Origin: Anaerolineae bacterium
GTDB lineage: Bacteria; Chloroflexota; Anaerolineae; Aggregatilineales; Ch27
Length of the DNA: 64,000 nucleotides
Assembly: GCA_013178165.1 (NCBI GenBank)
Contig: JABLXG010000003.1
Coordinates: 103,711 to 167,710, forward strand
Direction of reading: 5' to 3'
Shown here: piece by piece, positions 35,717-44,017 of the stretch
Layout of the letters: every line of letters starts with the position of its first letter
Position numbering within the stretch: position 1 is the stretch's first letter
Program-made: the position numbers and the translations under genes
Notes under the pieces: generated by a model
What the model was told of the DNA's origin: nothing
Seen by the model: the letters and a program-made list of their open reading frames with translations, nothing else
Databases searched by the model: none

Positions 35717-36637
35717 TTATGCTCCTGACAGATCAAGACGACGAAAGGCGGAATACGCTGCCCCCAGCAGGCTGGCTTCCTCCCCCAGCGCCGAACTGAC
35801 GATCGGCACGCCGCTGGCCGAAATCGGCTGGGCCCAGCGGTTCACCGTTTCCTGCACCGTCGGTAACAGCAGGTCGCCCTGCTGCCCAACGCTCCCCCCC
35901 AGTACCACGATTTCCGGGTTGACCAGGCTGATCACGCTGGCCACACCCTGCCCGATCACGACGGCGGCCTCGCGGACGACCTGCAATGCCAGCGGGTCAC
36001 CGCCCCGCGCCGCCTCAAAGATCTCCCGTGCCGTGAGCGCCTCTGGCTCCAGGGTTGACGGCTCGCCCTCTGCCAGTAATGCTGCCGCCCGGCGGGCGAT
36101 GGCCGGCCCGGCAGCCAGATTCTCCCAGTGATCGGGGCCATCTGGCCCGGCCAGCGGGAACCAGCCCACCGCCCCGGCCAGGCGATCCCGCCCCGGCCAC
36201 AACGCATCGTTGACGATGAAGCCACCCCCGATGCCGGTGCCGATGATGATCGAGGCCAGGCTATGGTAGCCCCGCCCCGCGCCGACCCACCATTCGCCGA
36301 GCGCTGCCGCATGGCCGTCAAACTCCAGGCAGGCCGGGATGCCCAGCCGCTCCTGCAACATCTCCCGCAGCGGGACATCGCGCCAGCCAGGCAGGTTGGG
36401 CGCCCACAGCACGCGGTCAGTCCCATCGCTGGCCAGCGCGGCAGGCACCGCCGCCCCCACCGCGCTGGAAGCGCCAACGGGATCAAGCTGCCGGGCCAGG
36501 GCGGCGATCTGCGCCACCACGGCATCTGGCCCTTCCAGGCAGGTCGGCTCCTGGACTTTGGCCAGTAACTCGCCCCGGTCGGTTACCAGCGCCGCCGCGA
36601 CTTTTGTGCCTCCAACATCTACCGCCAGCAGCCGCAT
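35717..36637 (-). CDS. ROK-family kinase lacking the zinc-binding Cys motif
   Basis: A 306-residue ROK protein: LLAVDVGGTKVAAALVTD as the phosphate loop, FDGHAAALGEWWVGAG with the catalytic Asp, and SIIIGTGIGGGFIV. The normal Cys-x-Cys-Gly-x-x-Gly-Cys zinc motif is replaced by a stretch around WFPLAGPDGPDHWENLAAGP, so it belongs to a divergent ROK subgroup. This is unlike the intact kinase at 5227-6189. The ATG at 36637 lies one base after the PIG-L stop. A longer frame has no ribosome site. It probably phosphorylates an amino sugar released by the upstream enzymes, analogous to MurK or NagK. That is inferred from context. Confidence 0.87.
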   Translation of the reverse strand: MRLLAVDVGGTKVAAALVTDRGELLAKVQEPTCLEGPDAVVAQIAALARQLDPVGASSAVGAAVPAALASDGTDRVLWAPNLPGWRDVPLREMLQERLGIPACLEFDGHAAALGEWWVGAGRGYHSLASIIIGTGIGGGFIVNDALWPGRDRLAGAVGWFPLAGPDGPDHWENLAAGPAIARRAAALLAEGEPSTLEPEALTAREIFEAARGGDPLALQVVREAAVVIGQGVASVISLVNPEIVVLGGSVGQQGDLLLPTVQETVNRWAQPISASGVPIVSSALGEEASLLGAAYSAFRRLDLSGA

Positions 36638-36638
36638 A

Positions 36639-37349
36639 TCACTCGTCCAGCAGCAGCCCCGTCCGGCGCTCAAAGCGATACATGCTGTGGGAGTACATCA
36701 GCGTCACCGCCCGGTCAAAGCCGGCCAGCGCGCCGCGCATTTTGCCCAACGCCTCGTAGTAGTTGTAGTAACGGAAGCTGGCGTAGTTTTCCCGCATTAA
36801 GGCGTGAGTCTTGAGCAGCTTCAGATAGTCGTCAAAGACATCGCTGACATCGACATAAATGTCGGGCACGTAGCCTTCCATGTCTTCCCAGTTTTCCGGG
36901 AAGAGCACCGCTTGCGGTGAGTGCGGTGGATACTCCCGTCTGAAGGCCGGCAACCCTGCTTTGAAGAGCGCTTTACGCACGATCTCGTTGGTGTTGGCGT
37001 GATCCTGGTGCATGCTGCCATGCCAGTGCGTCAGGATGACCGTCGGCCTGTATTTGCGAATCAGGTCGGCCATCAACCAGGTGGATTCCTCGTTGACCGG
37101 CAACTCGCCGTCGCGGTAAGGTAGCAGCTCGAAGTTCGCTCCGATGAATTCGGAAGAAGCCCTGGCGTCCTCAAGCCGCATCTTGAGGTATTCCTCCGGC
37201 GGCAGCGTGGGGTGGCCTTTCTCGCCAGCGGTGGCCGCCACGATAGTCACATCCCAGCCGGCCCGCTTGTGCTTGAGCATCAGCGCCCCGGCCATGTTCT
37301 CCGGGTCGGAGATATGCCCGCCAACAACCATCAGGTGATTCTTTGCCAT
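36639..37349 (-). CDS. PIG-L-family N-deacetylase
   Basis: A 236-residue member of the PIG-L/LmbE family, zinc hydrolases that remove N-acetyl groups from GlcNAc-type sugars. Metal-site landmarks are HLMVVGGHISDPE at the start (the position of the usual H-P-D-D is modified), VAATAGEKGHPT, and ILTHWHGSMHQDHANTNEIV, the H-x-D-H-x-x-T motif. The first metal motif reads GGHISDPE, so zinc coordination may differ from the canonical pattern. The ATG at 37349 follows AGGAAGG. It lies between a tandem acetyltransferase and a ROK kinase in the muramidase operon, suggesting action on an amino sugar or its conjugate. Confidence 0.88.
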   Translation of the reverse strand: MAKNHLMVVGGHISDPENMAGALMLKHKRAGWDVTIVAATAGEKGHPTLPPEEYLKMRLEDARASSEFIGANFELLPYRDGELPVNEESTWLMADLIRKYRPTVILTHWHGSMHQDHANTNEIVRKALFKAGLPAFRREYPPHSPQAVLFPENWEDMEGYVPDIYVDVSDVFDDYLKLLKTHALMRENYASFRYYNYYEALGKMRGALAGFDRAVTLMYSHSMYRFERRTGLLLDE

Positions 37350-37374
37350 CAGTTGCCTTCCTTTAGAGTGCAGT

Positions 37375-38316
37375 TTACAGATCCAGATGCAGCACGGCGA
37401 ATTCCCGACGGCGCTTGAAGCCCGCCAGCGCGTACAACCGGGCGGCGTCTTCGCCCGTCCACAGGAAGTAGGCGAAGTAGATATTCCGGGCACTCATCGT
37501 CTCCAGGCAGCGGAAGAGCAACAACCGCCCAACGCCCTTGTTACGGCACTCCGGGTCCACGCCGAACGGCCCAAAGCGCTCGCCGCGCTGCTGGCAATAG
37601 CCGACAATCCTGCCGCGTTCCCGCGCCACCAGGAAACAGATCTGATGCGGTGACCCGCCGAAAAGCTCCTGCAGGTAAGCCTGGGCGTGCCGGTACCAGT
37701 CCCAGCCGAAATGCTTGACGATGAACGGCATCAGTTCCGGCAGGTCAGCTGCGGTGACCGGGCGGATGGTGATGCCGTCTTCCTCTTCCCGGCGGCGCTC
37801 CAGTTCCAGGATTTCCGGCGGAATCTGAAAGCCGGAGAGATCCGCGCCCATGCTGATCGCCCGGTAGAGCGTGCGGAAGCCAATAGCTTGCTCCAGGAAG
37901 GTGATCGTCCCCGGGTAAGCCGCCACATCCACGCCCGGCACGAAGTAGTTGGGCACATACGGGGAGATGTCCACCGTCTTGCGCCCCTCCGCCCGCAGGC
38001 AATCCAGCACATGCTCGAACAGCGCGCGACCAATTCCCCGCCGCCGGTAGTCCGGGTGGACGCCAAAGGCCGTGATCCAGGCCTTCTCCGGCTCCAGCCC
38101 CTGCAGGAAGAGCGGCACCTGGCGGGTCAGCGCCAGCACGAACCCCACCACACGCCCGTCTTCCACCGCCACCGGCAGGTTTTCCGGCGTGAAGTTGGGG
38201 TCAAGCAGCACCTGTGTCCGGAAGATGTTGGGGGAAATGCGGTCATGAGTCATGGCGGCGTGCCAGACGTCCAGCACTTCCGCCTCATCCGTCCCCTGAT
38301 AAGGTCTGATCTGCAT
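37375..38316 (-). CDS. Tandem GNAT acetyltransferase
   Basis: A 313-residue protein with two GNAT folds. The first (about 1-150) has ITAFGVHPDYRRRGIGRALF as the acetyl-CoA pyrophosphate loop. The second (about 175-313) has FGPFGVDPECRNKGVGRLLL, followed by YFAYFLWTGEDAARLYALAG. Both R/Q-x-x-G-x-G/A motifs look functional. Tandem GNAT proteins include mycothiol synthase and other amino-sugar-linked acetyltransferases. The PIG-L deacetylase next to it recalls the MshB plus MshD pairing, but other thiol-pathway genes are absent. The ATG at 38316 follows AAGGAT and lies four bases after the permease stop. The substrate is unknown. Confidence 0.87.
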   Translation of the reverse strand: MQIRPYQGTDEAEVLDVWHAAMTHDRISPNIFRTQVLLDPNFTPENLPVAVEDGRVVGFVLALTRQVPLFLQGLEPEKAWITAFGVHPDYRRRGIGRALFEHVLDCLRAEGRKTVDISPYVPNYFVPGVDVAAYPGTITFLEQAIGFRTLYRAISMGADLSGFQIPPEILELERRREEEDGITIRPVTAADLPELMPFIVKHFGWDWYRHAQAYLQELFGGSPHQICFLVARERGRIVGYCQQRGERFGPFGVDPECRNKGVGRLLLFRCLETMSARNIYFAYFLWTGEDAARLYALAGFKRRREFAVLHLDL

Positions 38317-38320
38317 GCTT

Positions 38321-39169
38321 CTATCCTTTGAGACCGGTGAGCGTGATGCCCTGGATGAAGTAACGCTGCAGGAAAATGAACAGAATGAGCGTCGGCACGA
38401 CCGACAGGACCGTGCCACTCATCAGCAGGTTGAGGTTACGCGCCTCGGCGGCGAAGGTCCGCAGAGTATTGAGGCCCAGCGGTACCGTGTACAGATCGCG
38501 GCTGTTGATCACCAGCAGCGGCCACAGGAAGGCGTTCCACGAGCCAATGAAGACGAACGTCCCCAGCGTGGCCAGGGCCGGGCGCGTCAGCGGGATGATG
38601 ATCCGCCAGTAGATCATCGGCTCCGGCGCTCCGTCAATGCGCGCCGCGTCGATCAGTTCATCGGGGATGGAGACGATAAACTGGCGCATCAAGAAGATGC
38701 CATAGGCAGAGGTGATACTGGGCAGGATCAGCCCCTGGTACGAGTCGATCCAGCCAAGCTGGCGCACGATGTAGAACACCGGGATCAGGGTGACAAAGAA
38801 GGGGATCATCATCGTCGCCAGGATGATGTAGAACAGCACTTCCCGCCCCGGAAACTGATATTTAGCGAAGGCAAAACCCGCCAGCGAACTGGTGAATAGC
38901 ACGCCGATCACCGTGGAAATGGTCACGATCAGGCTGTTGAGGTACAGCCGACCAAACGGCAGGACATCCAGTAACTGGGTGAAGTTCTGCCACTGGACCT
39001 CTGCGGGGTACAGGGCCGGCGGGCGGCGCTGAATCTCGCTGGAGGTCATCAGCGAGGCGTCGATCATCCAGGCGAAGGGGAAGACCATCATGATCGCGCC
39101 GATGATCAGGATGGCGTACTTGAGCGCTGTCCCCAGCCGTTCCAGCAGCAGATTTCGCTCTTGCATCAT
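38321..39169 (-). CDS. Sugar ABC transporter permease (MalG/UgpE-like, muramidase operon)
   Basis: A 282-residue permease of MalG type with LKYAILIIGAIMMVFPFAWM as first helix, then MIDASLMTSSEIQRRPPALY, helices such as TISTVIGVLFTSSLAGFAFA, and the EAA loop DELIDAARIDGAPEPMIYWR. The C-terminus YFIQGITLTGLKG keeps the family ending. GAGGGGG precedes the start. It follows the first permease by ten bases. No ATPase gene is in this operon. Confidence 0.95.
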   Translation of the reverse strand: MMQERNLLLERLGTALKYAILIIGAIMMVFPFAWMIDASLMTSSEIQRRPPALYPAEVQWQNFTQLLDVLPFGRLYLNSLIVTISTVIGVLFTSSLAGFAFAKYQFPGREVLFYIILATMMIPFFVTLIPVFYIVRQLGWIDSYQGLILPSITSAYGIFLMRQFIVSIPDELIDAARIDGAPEPMIYWRIIIPLTRPALATLGTFVFIGSWNAFLWPLLVINSRDLYTVPLGLNTLRTFAAEARNLNLLMSGTVLSVVPTLILFIFLQRYFIQGITLTGLKG

Positions 39170-39179
39170 GGCATCCCCC

Positions 39180-40127
39180 TCAGGCAGTAGTGCGATCGCG
39201 GAACAGCCGCAGCTGGACGATCGTGATGAGCAGGATGATCCCGAACAGCACGAAGGCCATCGCCGAGGCCCGGCCCATCCGGGAGTACTTGAAGGCGGTA
39301 TTGTACATGTACAGCACGACCGTCATCGTGCTGTTGGCCGGCGCGCCGCCGGTAGTGGCAAACACCAGGTCGAAGACCTGCAACGCCCCGATGGTGTTGG
39401 TGACGATGATGAACAGCATCACAGGCCGTAGCAGTGGCAGGGTGATGTACCAGAGTTCCTGCCAGTAACTGGCGCCGTCTACCCGCGCCGCGTCGTAGTA
39501 ATCCTGCGGGATATCCTGCAGACCGGCCAGATAGATCACGATGTAGTAGCCCACATACTGATAAACGGCGATGGCGATCAGCACGAACATCGCCTGGTTG
39601 GGATCGTTCAGAAAGCCCTGCCGGGGCAGGTTCAGCACCACCAGCAGGTTATTGATCACGCCGTAATTGCGGTTGAACATGAAGGCGAAGATCACGCCCA
39701 GCGCCAGCGGCGCCGTGATCACCGGCAGGAAGTACAGCACCCGCCAGAGCGTACGGCCCCGGATTTTGGTGTTGAGCAGCAGGGCAAAAGCCAACCCCAG
39801 GACGACATTCGTGGTCACGCCGCCGATGGCAAACAGAAAGGTGTTGCCCAGCGCCTTGGGAAACACATTGTCCCGGGTGAAGATGTAATCATAGTTTTCC
39901 AGCCCGGTGTACGGCATCTCCGCCACCGGCGTGATCATGTCCCAGCGGTGCAGGCTAACCCACCCGCTGAACAGAATCGGCCCCAGCGAAAACACCAGCA
40001 GCCACAGAATGGGGATGGCGATGAACACATACCCCCAGATCATCCGCCGGCGCATCAGGCCGCTGCTCGGCCAGGAAGCAGGACGCCACCGCGCCTGGCC
40101 GTTGATAGACACATTAGGAGGGCGCAT
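39180..40127 (-). CDS. Sugar ABC transporter permease (MalF/UgpA-like, muramidase operon)
   Basis: A 315-residue permease of MalF type. Helix 1 is MIWGYVFIAIPILWLLVFSL, followed by LGPILFSGWVSLHRWDMI, the short first loop normal for this family (unlike the SH3-bearing permease at 28263). The EAA loop is DYYDAARVDGASYWQELWY, and the last helices contain ASAMAFVLFGIILLITIVQL. It is preceded by GCGAGG and sits downstream of the binding-protein gene across a strong hairpin. It should pair with the permease at 38321-39169. Confidence 0.94.
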   Translation of the reverse strand: MRPPNVSINGQARWRPASWPSSGLMRRRMIWGYVFIAIPILWLLVFSLGPILFSGWVSLHRWDMITPVAEMPYTGLENYDYIFTRDNVFPKALGNTFLFAIGGVTTNVVLGLAFALLLNTKIRGRTLWRVLYFLPVITAPLALGVIFAFMFNRNYGVINNLLVVLNLPRQGFLNDPNQAMFVLIAIAVYQYVGYYIVIYLAGLQDIPQDYYDAARVDGASYWQELWYITLPLLRPVMLFIIVTNTIGALQVFDLVFATTGGAPANSTMTVVLYMYNTAFKYSRMGRASAMAFVLFGIILLITIVQLRLFRDRTTA

Positions 40128-40177
40128 TGCATACCTCGCTTACTGGCAACAGGGATGGCGGTCAAACCCGCTGGGAA

Positions 40178-40212
40178 CCGCCGGGGAAGGGCGGCAGGCC
40201 CCTCCCCGGCGG
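40178..40212 (-). terminator. Intercistronic hairpin between binding protein and permease
   Basis: CCGCCGGGGA (40178-40187) pairs with TCCCCGGCGG (40203-40212), a perfect 10-bp stem in the 99-bp gap between the binding-protein gene and the first permease. No T-run follows on the minus strand. Its position matches the hairpins at 8439 and 28205. Confidence 0.68.
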
Positions 40213-40226
40213 CAAGGGTACTGCGG

Positions 40227-41528
40227 TTAGCCGCCCGCGCCCGCCCGGAATTCTTCCAGAATGGCGTTGGCTTCCGGCACCACGTAGTCAATCAGCGACT
40301 GCGGATCGGTCATGCCCGTGAACAGCGATTCGATCTCAACCTGGAGCAGGCTCTTGATCTCCTGGCTGCCGCCGATCACCGGCTCCTGCCGCGCGTAGGC
40401 GGTAGAGGCCACAAACGGCGCCAGGAAGTGATCGCCCAGGTCCTCAGCAAAGGCGGCTTGATCGGGGAGCAGGCTGGGGATCGCGCCCAGCTCATTGACC
40501 AGGAAGTTGCCCATCGGCGAAGGCTCGCCCTCGCCACGCGGCGTGTTCATCCACTCGACAAAGTCCCAGGCTGCTTCCTGGTTGGGGGAGTTGGCGTCAA
40601 CGCTCCACAGCCAGTTGTAGGCCAGGGTGGAGCTTTCGGTGCCGCTGGGGCCGACCGGGATCGGGGCGACCCCCACTTCGGTCTCATAGTCGATGTTCTC
40701 GGAAGCCCGCAGGGTGGCCCGCCACCAGTTGGCCATGATGATCATGCCCACCGTGCCGTTGGGGAAGTCCCAGCCAGAGATGCTGGTGTCCATCCCGCCG
40801 CTGTCCAGCAGGTCCTGGTAGAGCTGGAAGACTTCCAGCCCGGCCTGGTTGCCAAAGGCGACTTCGGTGAAGTCCTCGTTGAAGTACTCGCCACCATTGG
40901 AATACAGCAGGGCCATGAACGGATGCACCACACCGGAGTCCCAGCCGGTGATCGCGGCGAAGCCGGTCTGGGTCACCGCGCCGGTTTCGTCCTTCTTGGT
41001 GATGGCTGAGGCGATCTCAACCAGTTCCTCGAAGGTCTTGGGCGGTTCGCTGTAGCCAGCCTCGGCCAGCAGCCGCTTGTTGTAGAGCAAGAGGTAGGTG
41101 TTGACCTCCGTGGGCACGCCCCACAGCTGGTCGTTGTAGGTCACGCCGACCACAGAAGTCGCGGCAGCGTTCTCGCTGACCCAGGCAGCCAGGTCTTCCG
41201 GCATCGGGGCCAGCAGACCGCCATTGGTGAACTCCGGCAGCCACAGGTTGTAGATGTGATAGATGTCAGGGCTGGTGCCAGCGGTGCGGGAGGTCACAAT
41301 ACGGGTGAGCAGCTCCTCAAACGGCACAGTTTGCAGTTCGATGCTCACGTTGGGGTGCGCCGCCACGTACTCGTCGATCATGGCCTGCTGGGCGACAAGC
41401 AGACGCTCCTCACCCCAGTGGGTGAGCACGGTCAGCTTGATCGGCTCCTGAGCCATGACGCCGGGGGCCAGCCCCGCCAGAAGAACGGCCAGGATAAGAA
41501 GAACTGCGACAGGACGCTTCGACAACAT
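40227..41528 (-). CDS. Sugar ABC transporter substrate-binding protein (muramidase operon)
   Basis: A 433-residue secreted binding protein. The signal peptide (VAVLLILAVLLAGLAPGVMA) is cleaved before QEP and has no lipobox Cys. Family-1 landmarks are IKLTVLTHWGEERLLVAQQ, VSIELQTVPFEELLTRIV, TAGTSPDIYHIYNLWLPEF and WGVPTEVNTYLLLYNKRLL. The C-terminal half has WDFVEWMNTPRGEGEPSP. The ATG at 41528 is preceded by GGGAGG. NamZ and the LacI regulator lie just upstream. Context suggests a MurNAc- or GlcNAc-containing saccharide as ligand. Confidence 0.93.
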   Translation of the reverse strand: MLSKRPVAVLLILAVLLAGLAPGVMAQEPIKLTVLTHWGEERLLVAQQAMIDEYVAAHPNVSIELQTVPFEELLTRIVTSRTAGTSPDIYHIYNLWLPEFTNGGLLAPMPEDLAAWVSENAAATSVVGVTYNDQLWGVPTEVNTYLLLYNKRLLAEAGYSEPPKTFEELVEIASAITKKDETGAVTQTGFAAITGWDSGVVHPFMALLYSNGGEYFNEDFTEVAFGNQAGLEVFQLYQDLLDSGGMDTSISGWDFPNGTVGMIIMANWWRATLRASENIDYETEVGVAPIPVGPSGTESSTLAYNWLWSVDANSPNQEAAWDFVEWMNTPRGEGEPSPMGNFLVNELGAIPSLLPDQAAFAEDLGDHFLAPFVASTAYARQEPVIGGSQEIKSLLQVEIESLFTGMTDPQSLIDYVVPEANAILEEFRAGAGG

Positions 41529-41595
41529 CTTTTCCTCCCTGAGACAAATAGCATTGCCTGGTGTCATACAACACCGGATGGATGGTCCCGGCTGG

Positions 41596-42765
41596 TCACC
41601 CGGCGTATAGCAGGGCGGCCCGCCGCTGTTCGGCGAATACCGCCTGCCCGCCCCGCCAGCTTTCGACCAGTTCCGGGATAGGGCGATTGGCGTCCAGGTG
41701 CCTGCGCACCGTATCGCCACCGGCAAGAAGATCGATCGGGTAATGTCCCCCGGGTTCCCAGGGTTCCCGCCAGCTAAAATGATCGGGGTAGGCCAGCCTG
41801 ACCTGCCGGATCAGGTGCAGGATCATGGTCACCGGCTGGAAGATCTCCCGATCGGTTACATAAACGTGCACCCCCCGGCAGGATTGTCCGGCATGCTTGC
41901 TGAAGGTCGGTGTAAAGTACACCGGTCGGAAGCGCACTCCCGGCAGCCCCAACCCGTTCAGGTCCCGCGCCAGGCGCTCCGGGTCGCTGATCCAGGGTGC
42001 GCCAAGATACTCAAAAGGTTTGGTTGTGCCGCGTCCTTCGGAAAGATTTGTGCCTTCGATCAGGCAGGTGCCGGGATACAGGGTCAGCGCGGAGAGCGTC
42101 GGCAGGTTGGGCGAAGGCGGGATGAACGGCAGGCCAGTCTGGTCGTACCACATGGCGCGCTGCCAGCCGTGCATAGGGATCACCGTCAAATCGCAGCCGA
42201 TGCCGAAGGCCTCGTTGAACAGGCGGGCTGCCTCCCCGATGGTCATCCCGTAACGGATGGGGATGGGGTACAGGCCGACAAATGAGGCATAGGCCGGATC
42301 AAGCACCGGCCCCTCGATTTTCAGGCCACCCAGCGGCGTAGGCCGATCCAGGATAATTACCGGCAACCCGGCTTCCGCCGCCGCCCGCATCACATAGGCC
42401 ATCGTGTACAGGTACGTGTAAAAGCGCACGCCGCCGTCCTGCATATCCACGACCAGGGCGTCCAGCCCGGCCAGCATCTCCGGAGTGGGTTTCTTGGTGT
42501 CTCCATAGAGGCTGTACACCGGCAGACCGGTCACGTGATCGGTCGCTGTTGATACCTTTTCACCAGCCTGGGCTTCCCCGCGGAGGCCATGCTCCGGCCC
42601 GAAGAGGGCCGCCAGAGTGAAATCGGCCGCCGCATGCAGGCGCTCCACCGTGCTGACCAGATCGGGATCGACGCTGCTGGCGCTGACGACCAGCCCGACG
42701 CGCCGCCCCCGTACACTTGCCGGCGGCTCAGCCAGAAACCGTTCCAGACCCAGGATGACCCTCAT
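41596..42765 (-). CDS. namZ: Exo-beta-N-acetylmuramidase NamZ-like protein (DUF1343, GH171)
   Basis: A 389-residue protein that closely follows the DUF1343 pattern. Residues include LFGPEHGLRGEAQAGEKVST, VDMQDGGVRFYTYLYTMAYV, IILDRPTPLGGLKIEGPVLD, RYGMTIGEAARLFNE and FIPPSPNLPTLSALTLYPGT, then SEGRGTTKPFEYLGAPW. DUF1343 includes Bacillus NamZ, founder of GH171, which removes MurNAc from non-reducing ends. The PEHG Glu and the Asp of the DxQDxGxRFYT motif are kept. No signal peptide is seen, so it would act in the cytosol on imported saccharide, unlike the secreted Bacillus enzyme. It overlaps the LacI gene (ATGA) and heads the catabolic genes. Confidence 0.93.
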   Translation of the reverse strand: MRVILGLERFLAEPPASVRGRRVGLVVSASSVDPDLVSTVERLHAAADFTLAALFGPEHGLRGEAQAGEKVSTATDHVTGLPVYSLYGDTKKPTPEMLAGLDALVVDMQDGGVRFYTYLYTMAYVMRAAAEAGLPVIILDRPTPLGGLKIEGPVLDPAYASFVGLYPIPIRYGMTIGEAARLFNEAFGIGCDLTVIPMHGWQRAMWYDQTGLPFIPPSPNLPTLSALTLYPGTCLIEGTNLSEGRGTTKPFEYLGAPWISDPERLARDLNGLGLPGVRFRPVYFTPTFSKHAGQSCRGVHVYVTDREIFQPVTMILHLIRQVRLAYPDHFSWREPWEPGGHYPIDLLAGGDTVRRHLDANRPIPELVESWRGGQAVFAEQRRAALLYAG

Positions 42766-43784
42766 TGGGGCGCCTCCGCAGTAGAACCCCGGACAACCAG
42801 CTCAAAGGGCAGGATGTGCAACGTCTCCTCGACGTCCTGCCCGTCCATCAGCCGCAACAGCGTCGTCACCGCGCTGGCCGCCATATCTGTAAACGGCTGG
42901 CGGATGGTGGTCAGCGGCGGCGTGGCGTAAGCGGCAGCCTCGATGTCATCAAAGCCCACCACAGAAATATCCTGTGGAATGCGCAACCCGGCCTCAACAA
43001 TGGCCCGGTACGCGCCGATGGCCATCTGATCGCTGGCAGCAAAAACAGCTGTCGGGCGCGGATCACCTTCCAGCAGCTCGCGCATGGCCCGGTAGCCAGA
43101 GGCAAAATCCCAGTCCCAGGAGGCTTTCATCAGGTAGACCACCCGCTCGTAAGTCAGACCATGATCGGCCAGAGCGCGGCGGTAACCCTCCAGACGCTGC
43201 TGAGAGATGATCATCGGCGCAGAGCCAGAAATGTGAGCGATCCGCCGATGCCCTAGCCGGATCAGGTGCTCGGTTGCCACATACCCCGCCCGGACGTTAT
43301 CCACCATCACCGTCGGCACAGCAGAATCAGACTGGCAGTCGATCAACACAGACTGGATCTCTTCTTCGGCCAGAAAGCGCAGGGTGCGTTCGCGGTCCAC
43401 CGAGTTGACGATGACCAGTCCGTCAACCAACCCTTCAGCCACCGCCTCCAAGCTTTCGCGCTCGCGCTCCGGGCTGTTGCTGACGTTGTAGAGGATGACT
43501 TTGTAGCCGTTGGCGTGGGCGGCGCTTTCCACCGCCTCGGCAATCACGGAGTGAACGGGGTTGGTGATGTCCAACACCAGCAGGCCGATCAGGCGGGTCT
43601 GGCGGGTGCGCATACTACGGGCGATCGGATCGGGGCGATAGTTCAGTTCATCAATGGCACGGAGCACACGCTGGCGGGTTCGGGTGGAGATGCTACCCGT
43701 CCCGTTGACCACGCACGACACTGTCTGCACGGAGACACCGGCGAGTCGCGCCACGTCTTTCATGGTAGGCGTTTTGGCGGCCAT
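42762..43784 (-). CDS. LacI-family transcriptional regulator (2)
   Basis: A 340-residue LacI-type protein: TMKDVARLAGVSVQTVSCVV is the helix-turn-helix, ISTRTRQRVLRAIDELNYRP the second part, and DPIARSMRTRQTRLIGLLVL the hinge and first strand. The effector domain has VDGLVIVNSVDRE, VMVDNVRAGYVATEHLIRLG and FDDIEAAAYATPPLTTIRQ. One oddity is a Cys in place of the usual Arg or Ser in VQTVSCVVNG. The ATG is preceded by GGAGGGGG, and a 20-bp palindrome lies 22 bp upstream. It overlaps namZ, so it is the first gene of the ten-gene operon and likely its repressor. Confidence 0.94.
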   Translation of the reverse strand: MAAKTPTMKDVARLAGVSVQTVSCVVNGTGSISTRTRQRVLRAIDELNYRPDPIARSMRTRQTRLIGLLVLDITNPVHSVIAEAVESAAHANGYKVILYNVSNSPERERESLEAVAEGLVDGLVIVNSVDRERTLRFLAEEEIQSVLIDCQSDSAVPTVMVDNVRAGYVATEHLIRLGHRRIAHISGSAPMIISQQRLEGYRRALADHGLTYERVVYLMKASWDWDFASGYRAMRELLEGDPRPTAVFAASDQMAIGAYRAIVEAGLRIPQDISVVGFDDIEAAAYATPPLTTIRQPFTDMAASAVTTLLRLMDGQDVEETLHILPFELVVRGSTAEAPQ

Positions 43785-43806
43785 GCCCCCTCCAGACCGC
43801 GAAAGT

Positions 43807-43826
43807 GAACGTTCAATTGAACGTTC
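43807..43826. promoter_or_regulatory. Candidate LacI operator (20-bp perfect palindrome)
   Basis: GAACGTTCAATTGAACGTTC is a perfect 20-bp palindrome containing two copies of GAACGTTC, itself palindromic. The core TGAACGTTCA resembles sites of LacI/CcpA-type regulators. It sits 22 bp upstream of the repressor start codon, close enough to block the transcription start. The minus-strand promoter upstream of it is not clear. Confidence 0.7.
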
Positions 43827-43977
43827 TACCTGACTCTATCACAGCTTATTGCCCAATGATCCTTAAAAAAGAATTGAGATTTCTTCCATCGTGTCACCTG
43901 AGTTACTGCAACCCACTTCCCATCACGGTCTCACCAACTGCTCATCCAGCTACCCGGCCAATAGCGGATTGATCCGG

Positions 43978-43983
43978 TATAAT
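43978..43983 (+). promoter_or_regulatory. -10 box upstream of msrA
   Basis: A perfect TATAAT 35 bp upstream of the msrA start. No good -35 hexamer lies at the normal distance. Confidence 0.45.
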
Positions 43984-44017
43984 TTGCAGACAAAATGGTT
44001 GGAGAAAGGTTGATCGG

